NCBI GenBank assembly: GCA_003565055.1
Contig: PXDM01000454.1
Location: forward strand, 1-6,090
From: Paracoccaceae bacterium
Lineage (GTDB): Bacteria; Pseudomonadota; Alphaproteobacteria; Rhodobacterales; Rhodobacteraceae
Direction: 5' to 3'
DNA: 6,090 nt
The notes below the pieces were generated by a model. The model had not been told where the DNA came from. It did not search any database and saw only the letters and a program-made list of their open reading frames with translations. A program made the position numbers and the translations under genes. Positions 1-5,021 of this stretch are shown piece after piece (position 1 is the first letter of the stretch; every line of letters starts with the position of its first letter).

Positions 1-1
1 A

Positions 2-1006
2 AGCCGCGCGCAGCTGGTGCGGGGCGAGGTGGCGCGGGTGCTCTTCGACGACGGCAACCGCGCGATCGGCGTGGCGCTGTGCGACGGGCGGGAGATCCGC
101 GCGCGGGCGGAGGTGATTCTTGCCGCCTCGTCGATCAACACGCCGAAACTCCTGATGCTGTCGGGGATCGGGCCGGGGCGTGATCTGGCGGCACATGGGA
201 TTGCGCTCAGGGCGGATCGTCGGGGCGTGGGGCAGAATCTGCAGGACCATCTTGAGCTGTATCTGCAATATTCCGCGCGCCAGCCGATCACGCTCTATAA
301 ATACTGGAACCTTCTCGGCAAGGCCTGGGTCGGTGCGCAATGGCTGTTCGCGCGCAAGGGGCCGGGCGCGTCGAACCAGTTCGAGGCGGGAGGCTTCATC
401 CGCTCCAGCGCCGCGCAAAGCTATCCCGACATCATGTATCATTTCCTGCCCATCGCAGTGCGTTATGACGGGCAGGCAGTGGCCGAAGGGCATGGGTTCC
501 AGACCCATGTGGGACCGATGCGCTCGCAAAGCCGGGGCTGGGTGCGGCTGCGCTCGGGCGATCCGCGCGACCCGCCGCGCATTTGTTTCAACTATATGAG
601 CGACCCGCAGGATTGGGTGGAGTTCCGCGCCTGTATCCGGCACACGCGCGCGATCATGGCGCAGCCCGCGATGGCGCCGTTTCTGCGTGACGAGATCCAG
701 CCGGGGGCGGATGTGCAGGACGAGGCTGCGCTCGACGCGTTCATCCGCGCCCATGTCGAGAGCGCCTATCACCCTTGCGGCACAGCGCGGATGGGGCGGC
801 GGAACGATCCGGGCGCGGTTGTTGATCCGCAAGGACGTGTCATCGGGGTGGAGGCGCTGCGCGTGGCGGACAGTTCGATCTTTCCGCGCATCACGAATGG
901 CAATCTCAACGCACCGTCGATCATGGTGGGCGAGAAGATCGCCGATCATGTCCTGGGCAAATCACTGCCAGCGGAAAATCTGCAGCCGGAGACCGCACAT
1001 GCATAG
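2..1006 (+). CDS. betA: Choline dehydrogenase (GMC oxidoreductase), C-terminal part, 5'-truncated by window edge
   Basis: FAD-dependent, membrane-associated enzyme that oxidises choline to betaine aldehyde (and further towards glycine betaine), passing electrons to the respiratory chain. The open frame is already running at base 2, so the real start lies outside the window; 334 residues are visible, against about 555 for the family, and the FAD-binding GxGxxG N-terminus is missing. GMC signature 2 is at bases 125-172 (SSINTPKLLMLSGIG). The BetA-typical stretches NLQDHLELYLQY, GASNQFEAGGFIRS, FNYMSDPQDWVEFR and HPCGTARMG follow in order and resemble what I remember of E. coli BetA closely. The active-site His codon is at 770-772 and the second active-site position (Asn of NLNAPS) at about 908-910. 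No frameshift is seen. Other bet genes may lie to the left; none is visible. A related GMC alcohol dehydrogenase is possible but less likely. Confidence 0.9.
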   Translation, partial: SRAQLVRGEVARVLFDDGNRAIGVALCDGREIRARAEVILAASSINTPKLLMLSGIGPGRDLAAHGIALRADRRGVGQNLQDHLELYLQYSARQPITLYKYWNLLGKAWVGAQWLFARKGPGASNQFEAGGFIRSSAAQSYPDIMYHFLPIAVRYDGQAVAEGHGFQTHVGPMRSQSRGWVRLRSGDPRDPPRICFNYMSDPQDWVEFRACIRHTRAIMAQPAMAPFLRDEIQPGADVQDEAALDAFIRAHVESAYHPCGTARMGRRNDPGAVVDPQGRVIGVEALRVADSSIFPRITNGNLNAPSIMVGEKIADHVLGKSLPAENLQPETAHA

Positions 1007-1029
1007 GGTGCTGTGAAACCTGCCGGGTT

Positions 1030-1057
1030 GGTTAAGAAAAATTAACCTTTCGTTAAC
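1030..1057 (+). promoter_or_regulatory. Candidate CtrA box, with an extra phased TTAA half-site
   Basis: Bases 1042-1057 read TTAACCTTTCGTTAAC, an exact match to the alphaproteobacterial CtrA consensus TTAA-N7-TTAAC. A third TTAA at 1032-1035 sits ten bases upstream, so three half-sites start at 1032, 1042 and 1053, about one helical turn apart. The first two are also the arms of a perfect 6-bp inverted repeat (GGTTAA, spacer GAAAAA, TTAACC; 1030-1047). The box ends 43 bp before the nuclease start codon, a plausible activator position. A TTGACC hexamer at 1065-1070 resembles a -35 element, but no good -10 follows. CtrA control is inferred from the motif alone. Confidence 0.55.
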
Positions 1058-1100
1058 AAATCTCTTGACCTGAGCGAGTCTGCTGGGGCACTCCTCGCGC

Positions 1101-1784
1101 ATGTTTAGGATTTGTTCTCTTTTGGCGGTCATTTTTTGGGCGCTCCCGCTTCACGCAGGTCAGGCGGAGATCACTGGCGCAGCGCGGGTGATCGACGCGG
1201 ATACGCTGGAGATTGCTGGTCAGCGCATCCGGCTGGGCGGAATCGACGCGCCCGAAATGTCCGAATATTGCGTCGACACGCAGGGCAAACGCTGGCGTTG
1301 CGGCGTCTGGGCAACAGAGGCCGCGCGCGACATGATCGGTCAGCGGGTTTTGCGCTGTGTTGATCTCGGCCAGCGCAGTTATGATCGGATTGTCGGGCGC
1401 TGCTATCTCGATGGGCGTGATCTCGGCGTGAAACTGATAGAGGCCGGGGCCGCGCGACCCTGCCTGCGCTTCGCGCGCGGACAGGGGCGCGAGCGCGACT
1501 ATATCGCCGCTGAGCGTGTTGGACTGGCTGCGGGTGCAGGGATCTATGGTGGTCCGCTGAACCCGGTTGCGGGGTTTTGCAAGGTTGACAGGCCCCGGCA
1601 GGTCGCACAGATCGTGCCTTCAGGGGATTGCGTGATCAAAGGCAATGTCTCGGCCAATGGGCGGATCTATCACATGCCCGGTCAGCGCGATTATGACCGG
1701 GTGACGATGCGCGGAGCCGAGACGCGGTGGTTTTGCTCGGAAGCCGAGGCCCGCGCCGCAGGGTGGCGACGCGCACGCCGCTGA
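1101..1784 (+). CDS. Exported thermonuclease-family (SNase-fold) protein with C-terminal IKGN/IYH module
   Basis: Predicted secreted or periplasmic nuclease of 227 residues. Residues 1-19 form a signal peptide (basic start, hydrophobic core LLAVIFWALP, L-H-A cleavage site). The SNase domain spans about residues 24-150: VIDADTLEI gives the first metal-binding Asp (D32), IRLGGIDAPE supplies R44, D49 and E52, and DRIVGR supplies R100. These align with Asp21, Arg35, Asp40, Glu43 and Arg87 of staphylococcal nuclease, so the catalytic set looks intact. Residues 177-224 form a separate short module with CVIKGN, IYHMPG, YDR and RWFCSEAEARAAGW, a tail I recognise from other thermonuclease-like and cell-surface proteins. 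Eight cysteines follow the signal peptide, suggesting disulfides. The first in-frame ATG is taken as the start because it opens the signal peptide; the ribosome-binding site is weak (GGGG at 1085-1088). Substrate and role are unknown. The gene stands alone, converges on rpsU and follows a CtrA-like box. Confidence 0.88.
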   Translation: MFRICSLLAVIFWALPLHAGQAEITGAARVIDADTLEIAGQRIRLGGIDAPEMSEYCVDTQGKRWRCGVWATEAARDMIGQRVLRCVDLGQRSYDRIVGRCYLDGRDLGVKLIEAGAARPCLRFARGQGRERDYIAAERVGLAAGAGIYGGPLNPVAGFCKVDRPRQVAQIVPSGDCVIKGNVSANGRIYHMPGQRDYDRVTMRGAETRWFCSEAEARAAGWRRARR

Positions 1785-1827
1785 TCTGCGCGCAGTCATG
1801 TGGCGTCGCGCGGGCCGACCGGCATTG

Positions 1828-1864
1828 AAAAACCCCCGCAGGCCAGGCCTTCGGGGGTTGCTTT
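1828..1864 (-). terminator. Rho-independent terminator of rpsU, probably also serving the converging nuclease gene
   Basis: A perfect 8-bp inverted repeat, AACCCCCG at 1831-1838 and CGGGGGTT at 1852-1859, encloses a 13-base loop. Read on the minus strand, the GC-rich stem is followed at once by a run of five T (GGGGGTTTTTC), the classic intrinsic form, 43 bases after the rpsU stop codon. Read on the plus strand, the stem is followed only by TTGCTTTG, a weaker U-tract, so it may stop nuclease transcripts less efficiently. It lies between two convergent genes, where a shared terminator is expected. The rest of the 1785-1906 gap shows nothing else I can support. Confidence 0.85.
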
Positions 1865-1906
1865 GTCAGGCGTGACCGCAAGCGGTCGTGCCAGAGCTCA
1901 GCTGGC

Positions 1907-2113
1907 TCAGAGGCCGCTTTCGCGCTGCGCCTTCTTGCGCGCAAGTTTGCGCGCGCGGCGGATGGCTTCAGCTTTCTCACGGGCTTTCTTCTCGGAGGGT
2001 TTTTCGAAATGCTGCTTGAGCTTCATTTCGCGAAACACACCTTCACGCTGGAGTTTTTTCTTCAGCGCCCGAAGGGCCTGATCGACATTATTGTCGCGAA
2101 CCGATACCTGCAT
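1907..2113 (-). CDS. rpsU: 30S ribosomal protein bS21
   Basis: Small-subunit ribosomal protein of 68 residues, the usual alphaproteobacterial length. bS21 sits near the 3' end of 16S rRNA, close to the anti-Shine-Dalgarno, and helps initiation. The start MQVSVRDNNVDQALRALKKK is the family hallmark, followed by LQREGVFREMK, then a strongly basic helical tail of Lys, Arg and Glu (EKKAREKAEAIRRARKLARK) that contacts rRNA. The ATG (complement of 2111-2113) follows a near-perfect Shine-Dalgarno, AAGGTGGTGA, ending seven bases upstream; part of it lies in a small hairpin. The gene is divergent from the COQ9-family gene, a known conserved pairing, and ends at a strong intrinsic terminator. Confidence 0.97.
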   Translation of the reverse strand: MQVSVRDNNVDQALRALKKKLQREGVFREMKLKQHFEKPSEKKAREKAEAIRRARKLARKKAQRESGL

Positions 2114-2131
2114 GTGGTTTTCACCACCTTT
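2114..2131 (-). promoter_or_regulatory. rpsU ribosome-binding site in a GAAA-tetraloop hairpin
   Basis: On the minus strand the leader reads AAGGTGGTGAAAACCAC immediately before the ATG. AAGGTGGTGA matches nine of ten bases of the ideal anti-Shine-Dalgarno complement AAGGAGGTGA. The same bases form a 5-bp stem, GUGGU pairing with ACCAC, closed by GAAA, a GNRA-type tetraloop. The stem ends directly against the AUG. It could partly hide the Shine-Dalgarno, or shorten the effective distance from AAGG to the start codon. The base-pairing is read directly from the sequence; any regulatory effect is inferred. Confidence 0.5.
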
Positions 2132-2146
2132 CCAAGTTAGAGTTGC

Positions 2147-2175
2147 ATCATTAGCAGGAAGCGCTCGTCTAGCAA
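2147..2175 (-). promoter_or_regulatory. Candidate sigma-70-type promoter for rpsU
   Basis: On the minus strand TTGCTA (complement of 2170-2175) and AATGAT (complement of 2147-2152) are 17 bases apart, each matching four of six consensus positions. Transcription would start near 2140, giving a 5' leader of roughly 25-30 bases that holds the Shine-Dalgarno hairpin. The spacing is right but both hexamers are only moderate matches, so this remains a candidate. Confidence 0.35.
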
Positions 2176-2210
2176 AGCCAGGGCGCTATGTCCAGCCATG
2201 TGTTGAACGC

Positions 2211-2215
2211 AGGAG
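2211..2215 (+). promoter_or_regulatory. Ribosome-binding site fixing the GTG start of the COQ9-family gene
   Basis: AGGAG lies six bases before the GTG at 2222. No in-frame ATG is available nearby upstream; the ATG at 2188-2190 belongs to another frame that stops shortly afterwards. The Shine-Dalgarno therefore decides for GTG as the initiator. Confidence 0.75.
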
Positions 2216-2221
2216 ATATCC

Positions 2222-2911
2222 GTGACTGACCAGAGTGAGAAACTGCTTGATGCCGCGCTGATCCATGTACCCTTTGACGGCTGGAGTGATGAAACCCTGC
2301 GCGCGGCGGCGAATGACTGCGGGATTGATCTCGCCACAGCGCGGGCGCTGTTTCCGCGTGGAGGGGTGGATATGGCGCTGGCCTTTCATCGGCGCGGAGA
2401 TGCGACGATGGCCGCGCGGCTGGCCGCCGAGGATCTGAGCCATCTGCGTTTTCGCGACCGTGTGGCCTATGCGGTGCGCGCGCGGATCGAGGCGGCGGAG
2501 GATCGCGAATTGGTGCGGCGCGGCACGACACTTTTCGCGCTGCCGCCCTATGCGCCCGATGGGCTGCGCGCGATCTGGGGGACGGCGGATCTGATCTGGA
2601 CCAGCCTCGGGGATCGCGCGGAGGATTACAACTGGTACACGAAACGCGCGACGCTTTCGGGGGTCTATTCCTCGACCGTGCTCTATTGGTTGGGCGATGA
2701 CAGTCCCGACGCACAGGCCACCTGGAACTTCCTGGATCGGCGGATCGACGGGGTGATGCAATTCGAGCGCGTCAAGAGTGCCGTCGACAAGAACCCGGTC
2801 GCGCGCACGCTTCTGGCCGGGCCGCGCGCTGTGCTGGCCTGTATCAAACCGCCCGCCTCGGCCATGCGGGAGCAGATGCCCGGATATGTGCGGCCCGCGC
2901 AAGAGGGTTGA
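2222..2911 (+). CDS. COQ9-family ubiquinone biosynthesis protein (rpsU-divergent)
   Basis: Protein of 229 residues of the COQ9 family, known in bacteria as the rpsU-divergently transcribed protein, which matches its position here. Eukaryotic COQ9 has a TetR-like fold, binds lipid and presents quinone intermediates to the hydroxylase COQ7. The N-terminal half (about 5-60: EKLLDAALIHVPFDGWSDETL, then CGIDLATARALFPRGGVDMA) looks like the TetR-type helix-turn-helix part. The C-terminal COQ9 domain is at about 115-200, with IWTSLGDRAEDYNWYTKR, LSGVYSSTVLYWLGDDS and the helix FLDRRIDGVMQFERVKS that ends in basic residues. The length is normal for alphaproteobacterial members. It starts with GTG behind AGGAG. 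The aminotransferase follows after 57 bp on the same strand. Whether the bacterial protein works with a COQ7-like hydroxylase in this organism cannot be read from the window. Confidence 0.9.
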   Translation: MTDQSEKLLDAALIHVPFDGWSDETLRAAANDCGIDLATARALFPRGGVDMALAFHRRGDATMAARLAAEDLSHLRFRDRVAYAVRARIEAAEDRELVRRGTTLFALPPYAPDGLRAIWGTADLIWTSLGDRAEDYNWYTKRATLSGVYSSTVLYWLGDDSPDAQATWNFLDRRIDGVMQFERVKSAVDKNPVARTLLAGPRAVLACIKPPASAMREQMPGYVRPAQEG

Positions 2912-2968
2912 CGCGCGCGGCTTTGCGCCTCAGGTTGCGCCCTGTCGAAGAACAGGCAGGATTCATGC

Positions 2969-3832
2969 ATGGCGGTCAGCAAGGATATCGTGACTTGGGT
3001 GGAGGGTGCCTGGCATCGGGGCAATGCGCCGATGATCGGCGCGGCCGATCACGCGGCATGGCTCGGAAGTCAGGTCTTTGACGGCGCGCGGCAATTCGAG
3101 GGGGTGCGGCCTGATCTCGACCTGCATTCCGCGCGCATCATCCGTTCCGCCGAGGCCATGGGGATGATTGCCCCGGTCGATGCGGCCACAGTTCAGGGGC
3201 TGCTGGAAGAAGGCTGCAAGATGTTCGCGCCCGAGGCCGAGCTTTACTTGCGTCCGATGATGTGGTCGCGCGAAAGCTGTCCCGGCATCATTGACGCGGA
3301 ACCCGACTCGACAGGCTTTGCGATCTGCATCGAGGCGCTGCCCATGCCGGAGCCGGGGGCTTTCTCGCTCACCGTCTCGCCCTTCTGCCGTCCGCGCCCG
3401 GATATGGCGCTGACAGAGGCCAAGGCGGGCTCGCTCTATGCCAATAACGCGCGGATCATGGCCGAGGCGCGGGCGCGGGGTTTCTCCAACGCGCTTTCGC
3501 TGGATGTGAACGGGCATGTGGCCGAGACCGCATCCACCAATGTGTTCATGCTGCGCGACGGGGTGGTGTTCACGCCGGTCCCGAACGGGATGTTTCTGAA
3601 CGGGATCACACGGCAGCGGGTGATTGAGCTTTTGCGCGCCGATGGGGTCGAAGTGGTCGAGACCTCGCTGACGCTTGCGGATTTTGACGCGGCGGAGGAG
3701 ATTTTCGTGACGGGAAATATCGCCAAGGTGATGCCGGTCGCACGCTATCAGGATCGCGATCTGGGGCCGCCCCGGATGGGTGCGCGGGTGCGGGACCTCT
3801 ATTGGGATTACGCCTTGTCGGGGCGGGGGTAA
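2969..3832 (+). CDS. Fold-type IV PLP aminotransferase, branched-chain aminotransferase-like
   Basis: Cytosolic pyridoxal-phosphate enzyme of 287 residues, in the family that includes branched-chain aminotransferase (IlvE), D-amino-acid aminotransferase and aminodeoxychorismate lyase. Seen in order: VFDGARQFEGV (37-47), LHSARIIRSAEAMG (52-65) with the phosphate-binding Arg at about R56, the catalytic lysine in TEAKAGSLYANN (K152), the cofactor-ring Glu in VAETASTNVF (E186), and the phosphate-binding TGNIAKVMPV segment (248-257). All key residues are present, so it should be active. Substrate cannot be fixed from sequence: branched-chain amino acids with 2-oxoglutarate is the usual annotation, but a D-amino acid or another acceptor is possible. 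The ATG at 2969 has AGGA seven bases upstream; an out-of-frame ATG lies at 2965. It sits between two quinone-related genes and may share their transcript. Confidence 0.85.
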   Translation: MAVSKDIVTWVEGAWHRGNAPMIGAADHAAWLGSQVFDGARQFEGVRPDLDLHSARIIRSAEAMGMIAPVDAATVQGLLEEGCKMFAPEAELYLRPMMWSRESCPGIIDAEPDSTGFAICIEALPMPEPGAFSLTVSPFCRPRPDMALTEAKAGSLYANNARIMAEARARGFSNALSLDVNGHVAETASTNVFMLRDGVVFTPVPNGMFLNGITRQRVIELLRADGVEVVETSLTLADFDAAEEIFVTGNIAKVMPVARYQDRDLGPPRMGARVRDLYWDYALSGRG

Positions 3833-3864
3833 GGGGCGCAGAGTCGCGCTCCACCGGGTCGTTT

Positions 3865-3884
3865 GAGTATTTTTGGCAAGAAAA
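3865..3884 (+). other. Intergenic phrase GAGTATTTTTGGCAAGAAAA
   Basis: This AT-rich stretch interrupts otherwise GC-rich DNA in the 65-bp gap between the aminotransferase and the quinone oxidoreductase, just before the latter's Shine-Dalgarno. From memory, near-identical phrases (GAGTATTTTTG plus a purine-rich tail) recur between genes in rhodobacteral genomes, often close after a stop codon. That recollection is not checked here. It contains a TATTTT that could serve as a -10, but no matching -35 lies 17 bases upstream. Its function is unknown to me. Confidence 0.35.
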
Positions 3885-3886
3885 TG

Positions 3887-3892
3887 AGGAGG
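3887..3892 (+). promoter_or_regulatory. Ribosome-binding site fixing the start of the quinone oxidoreductase
   Basis: AGGAGG lies five bases before the ATG at 3898. The same frame is open further upstream (a TTG at 3802), but that extension overlaps the aminotransferase end and shows no family similarity. A second in-frame ATG at 3916 has no Shine-Dalgarno. The start at 3898 is therefore chosen. Confidence 0.85.
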
Positions 3893-3897
3893 GGCTG

Positions 3898-4890
3898 ATG
3901 GATCTGCCACATACGATGCGGGCGATCGAGATTTCGCGACCCGGTGGGCCGGAGGTCTTGCGCGAAGTCGCGCGGCCGGTGCCGGTGCCGGAGCCGGGCA
4001 AGGTGGTGGTGCGGCTCGCCTATGCGGGCGTGAACCGGCCCGATGCGCTGCAACGCGCGGGCGCGTATGATCCACCGCCCGGTGCGAGTGATCTGCCGGG
4101 GCTCGAAGGGGCCGGGACGATTGCCGCTGTCGGTGAGGGGGTGACGCGCTGGAAGGTGGGCGACAAGATCTGCGCGCTCTTCCCCGGCGGCTCTTATGCG
4201 GAACATGCGATGACCGATGCGGGGCAGGTCCTGCCTGTGCCCGAGGGCATGGGGCTGCGCGAGGCGGCCTGTCTGCCCGAGACGTTTTTCACGGTCTGGT
4301 CGAATGTCTTCATGCGCGGGGGCTTGCAGGCGGGCGAGCGGTTTCTGGTGCATGGCGGCTCGTCAGGCATCGGCACCACGGCGATCCAGCTTGCGGCGCT
4401 CTTTGGGGCGCGGGTCTTTGCCACGGCGGGGTCCGCGGAGAAATGCGCGGCCTGTGCGCGGCTCGGGGCAGAGCGCGCGATCAATTACCGTGAGGAGGAT
4501 TTCGTCAAGATCCTGCAAGGTGAGGGCGGGGCCAATCTGATCCTCGACATGGTGGGCGGGCCCTATCTGACGCGCAATCTCAAGTCGCTCGCCGAAGATG
4601 GGCGGCTGGTGCAGATCGCGTTCCTGCAAGGCCCGAAGGTCGAGGTGAATTTCGCGCCGCTGATGGTGCGGCGGCTGACGATCACCGGCTCGACCCTGCG
4701 TCCGCAATCGGATGCGATCAAGGCCCAGATCGCGCAGGCGCTGGAGCGTGAGGTCTGGCCGCATCTGGCCTCGGGGCGGCTTGCGCCTGTGATGGACAGT
4801 GAATTCGCCATGGCGGAGGCCGAGAAGGCGCATGCGCGGATGGAAAGTTCGGATCATATCGGCAAGATCGTTCTCAAGATCGCGCCGTGA
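3898..4890 (+). CDS. NAD(P)H:quinone oxidoreductase, PIG3-type zinc-free MDR family
   Basis: Cytosolic medium-chain dehydrogenase/reductase of 330 residues, resembling human TP53I3 (PIG3), an NADPH-dependent one-electron quinone reductase. The catalytic N-terminal domain (about 1-125) carries AGVNRPDALQRAGAYDPPPG and PGLEGAGTIAAVG, which run nearly parallel to PIG3. The Rossmann domain (about 126-260) has the dinucleotide-binding motif VHGGSSGIGTTAIQLA (151-166) and LILDMVGG (214-221). The C-terminal IGKIVLKIAP is typical. The cysteines and histidines of the zinc-dependent alcohol dehydrogenases are absent, fitting the quinone-reductase branch. Length is normal and there is no frameshift. Its place downstream of a COQ9-family gene fits a role in quinone redox chemistry, but the natural substrate is an inference; annotation as a generic zinc-free alcohol dehydrogenase would also be defensible. 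Confidence 0.9.
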   Translation: MDLPHTMRAIEISRPGGPEVLREVARPVPVPEPGKVVVRLAYAGVNRPDALQRAGAYDPPPGASDLPGLEGAGTIAAVGEGVTRWKVGDKICALFPGGSYAEHAMTDAGQVLPVPEGMGLREAACLPETFFTVWSNVFMRGGLQAGERFLVHGGSSGIGTTAIQLAALFGARVFATAGSAEKCAACARLGAERAINYREEDFVKILQGEGGANLILDMVGGPYLTRNLKSLAEDGRLVQIAFLQGPKVEVNFAPLMVRRLTITGSTLRPQSDAIKAQIAQALEREVWPHLASGRLAPVMDSEFAMAEAEKAHARMESSDHIGKIVLKIAP

Positions 4891-4919
4891 GGTGGGTTTG
4901 GGCGGAACATTCGCGCGCT

Positions 4920-4989
4920 TGTTAGATAAGTAAATCTGATCGCGATTATCAGAAAAAGCAACTTAACCTGATCGAAGAGCGATGTTAGA
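4920..4989 (+). promoter_or_regulatory. Candidate katG operator/promoter region with nested repeats
   Basis: The 131-bp gap before katG is AT-richer than its surroundings. It contains a perfect inverted repeat TCTGAT-N7-ATCAGA (4935-4940 and 4948-4953) and an overlapping imperfect one, TTAGAT-N6-ATCTGA (4922-4927 and 4934-4939, one mismatch). Two direct repeats are also present: TGTTAGA at 4920-4926 and 4983-4989, and CTGATCG at 4936-4942 and 4968-4974. katG is commonly controlled by the LysR-type regulator OxyR, whose sites are arrays of ATAG-like elements one helical turn apart; GATAAGTAAATCTGATC (4925-4941) resembles one half of such an array loosely. No convincing -35/-10 pair was found. 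Regulator identity is inferred. Confidence 0.4.
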
Positions 4990-5011
4990 ACAATTCCAGC
5001 AATTCAAACAT

Positions 5012-5017
5012 GGAGAG
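5012..5017 (+). promoter_or_regulatory. Ribosome-binding site choosing between two in-frame katG ATGs
   Basis: In-frame ATGs occur at 5010 and 5022. GGAGAG at 5012-5017 is well placed for the second one, with four bases between, while nothing resembling a Shine-Dalgarno precedes the first. The start at 5022 is therefore preferred; use of 5010 would add only M-E-R-L. Confidence 0.65.
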
Positions 5018-5021
5018 ACTC

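Noticed and set aside
1030..1050. GGTTAA/TTAACC inverted repeat as a betA terminator
   Set aside because: The stem is AT-rich and only 6 bp with a short T-run. The TTAA half-sites are better explained as a protein-binding array.
1800..2081. Plus-strand open frame of 93 codons opposite rpsU and through the terminator
   Set aside because: rpsU is unmistakable on the other strand, and the frame would run through the intrinsic terminator hairpin.
2186..2902. Minus-strand open frame of 238 codons opposite the COQ9-family gene
   Set aside because: The plus-strand COQ9 similarity and its well-placed AGGAG site account for this segment; the antisense product resembles nothing.
3802..3897. N-terminal extension of the quinone oxidoreductase from a TTG
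   Set aside because: It overlaps the aminotransferase end, lacks family similarity and lacks a Shine-Dalgarno, while 3898 has AGGAGG at ideal spacing.
2963..4075. Minus-strand open frame of 370 codons spanning the aminotransferase and the start of the quinone oxidoreductase
   Set aside because: It lies opposite two clear genes and the gap between them. Its product is Arg/His/Pro-rich without family features, so it is a codon-bias shadow.
4985..5000. Irr/iron-control-element-like sequence (TTAGAA, spacer, TTCCAG) before katG
   Set aside because: The second arm has two mismatches and the spacing is one base off the expected form, too weak to call.
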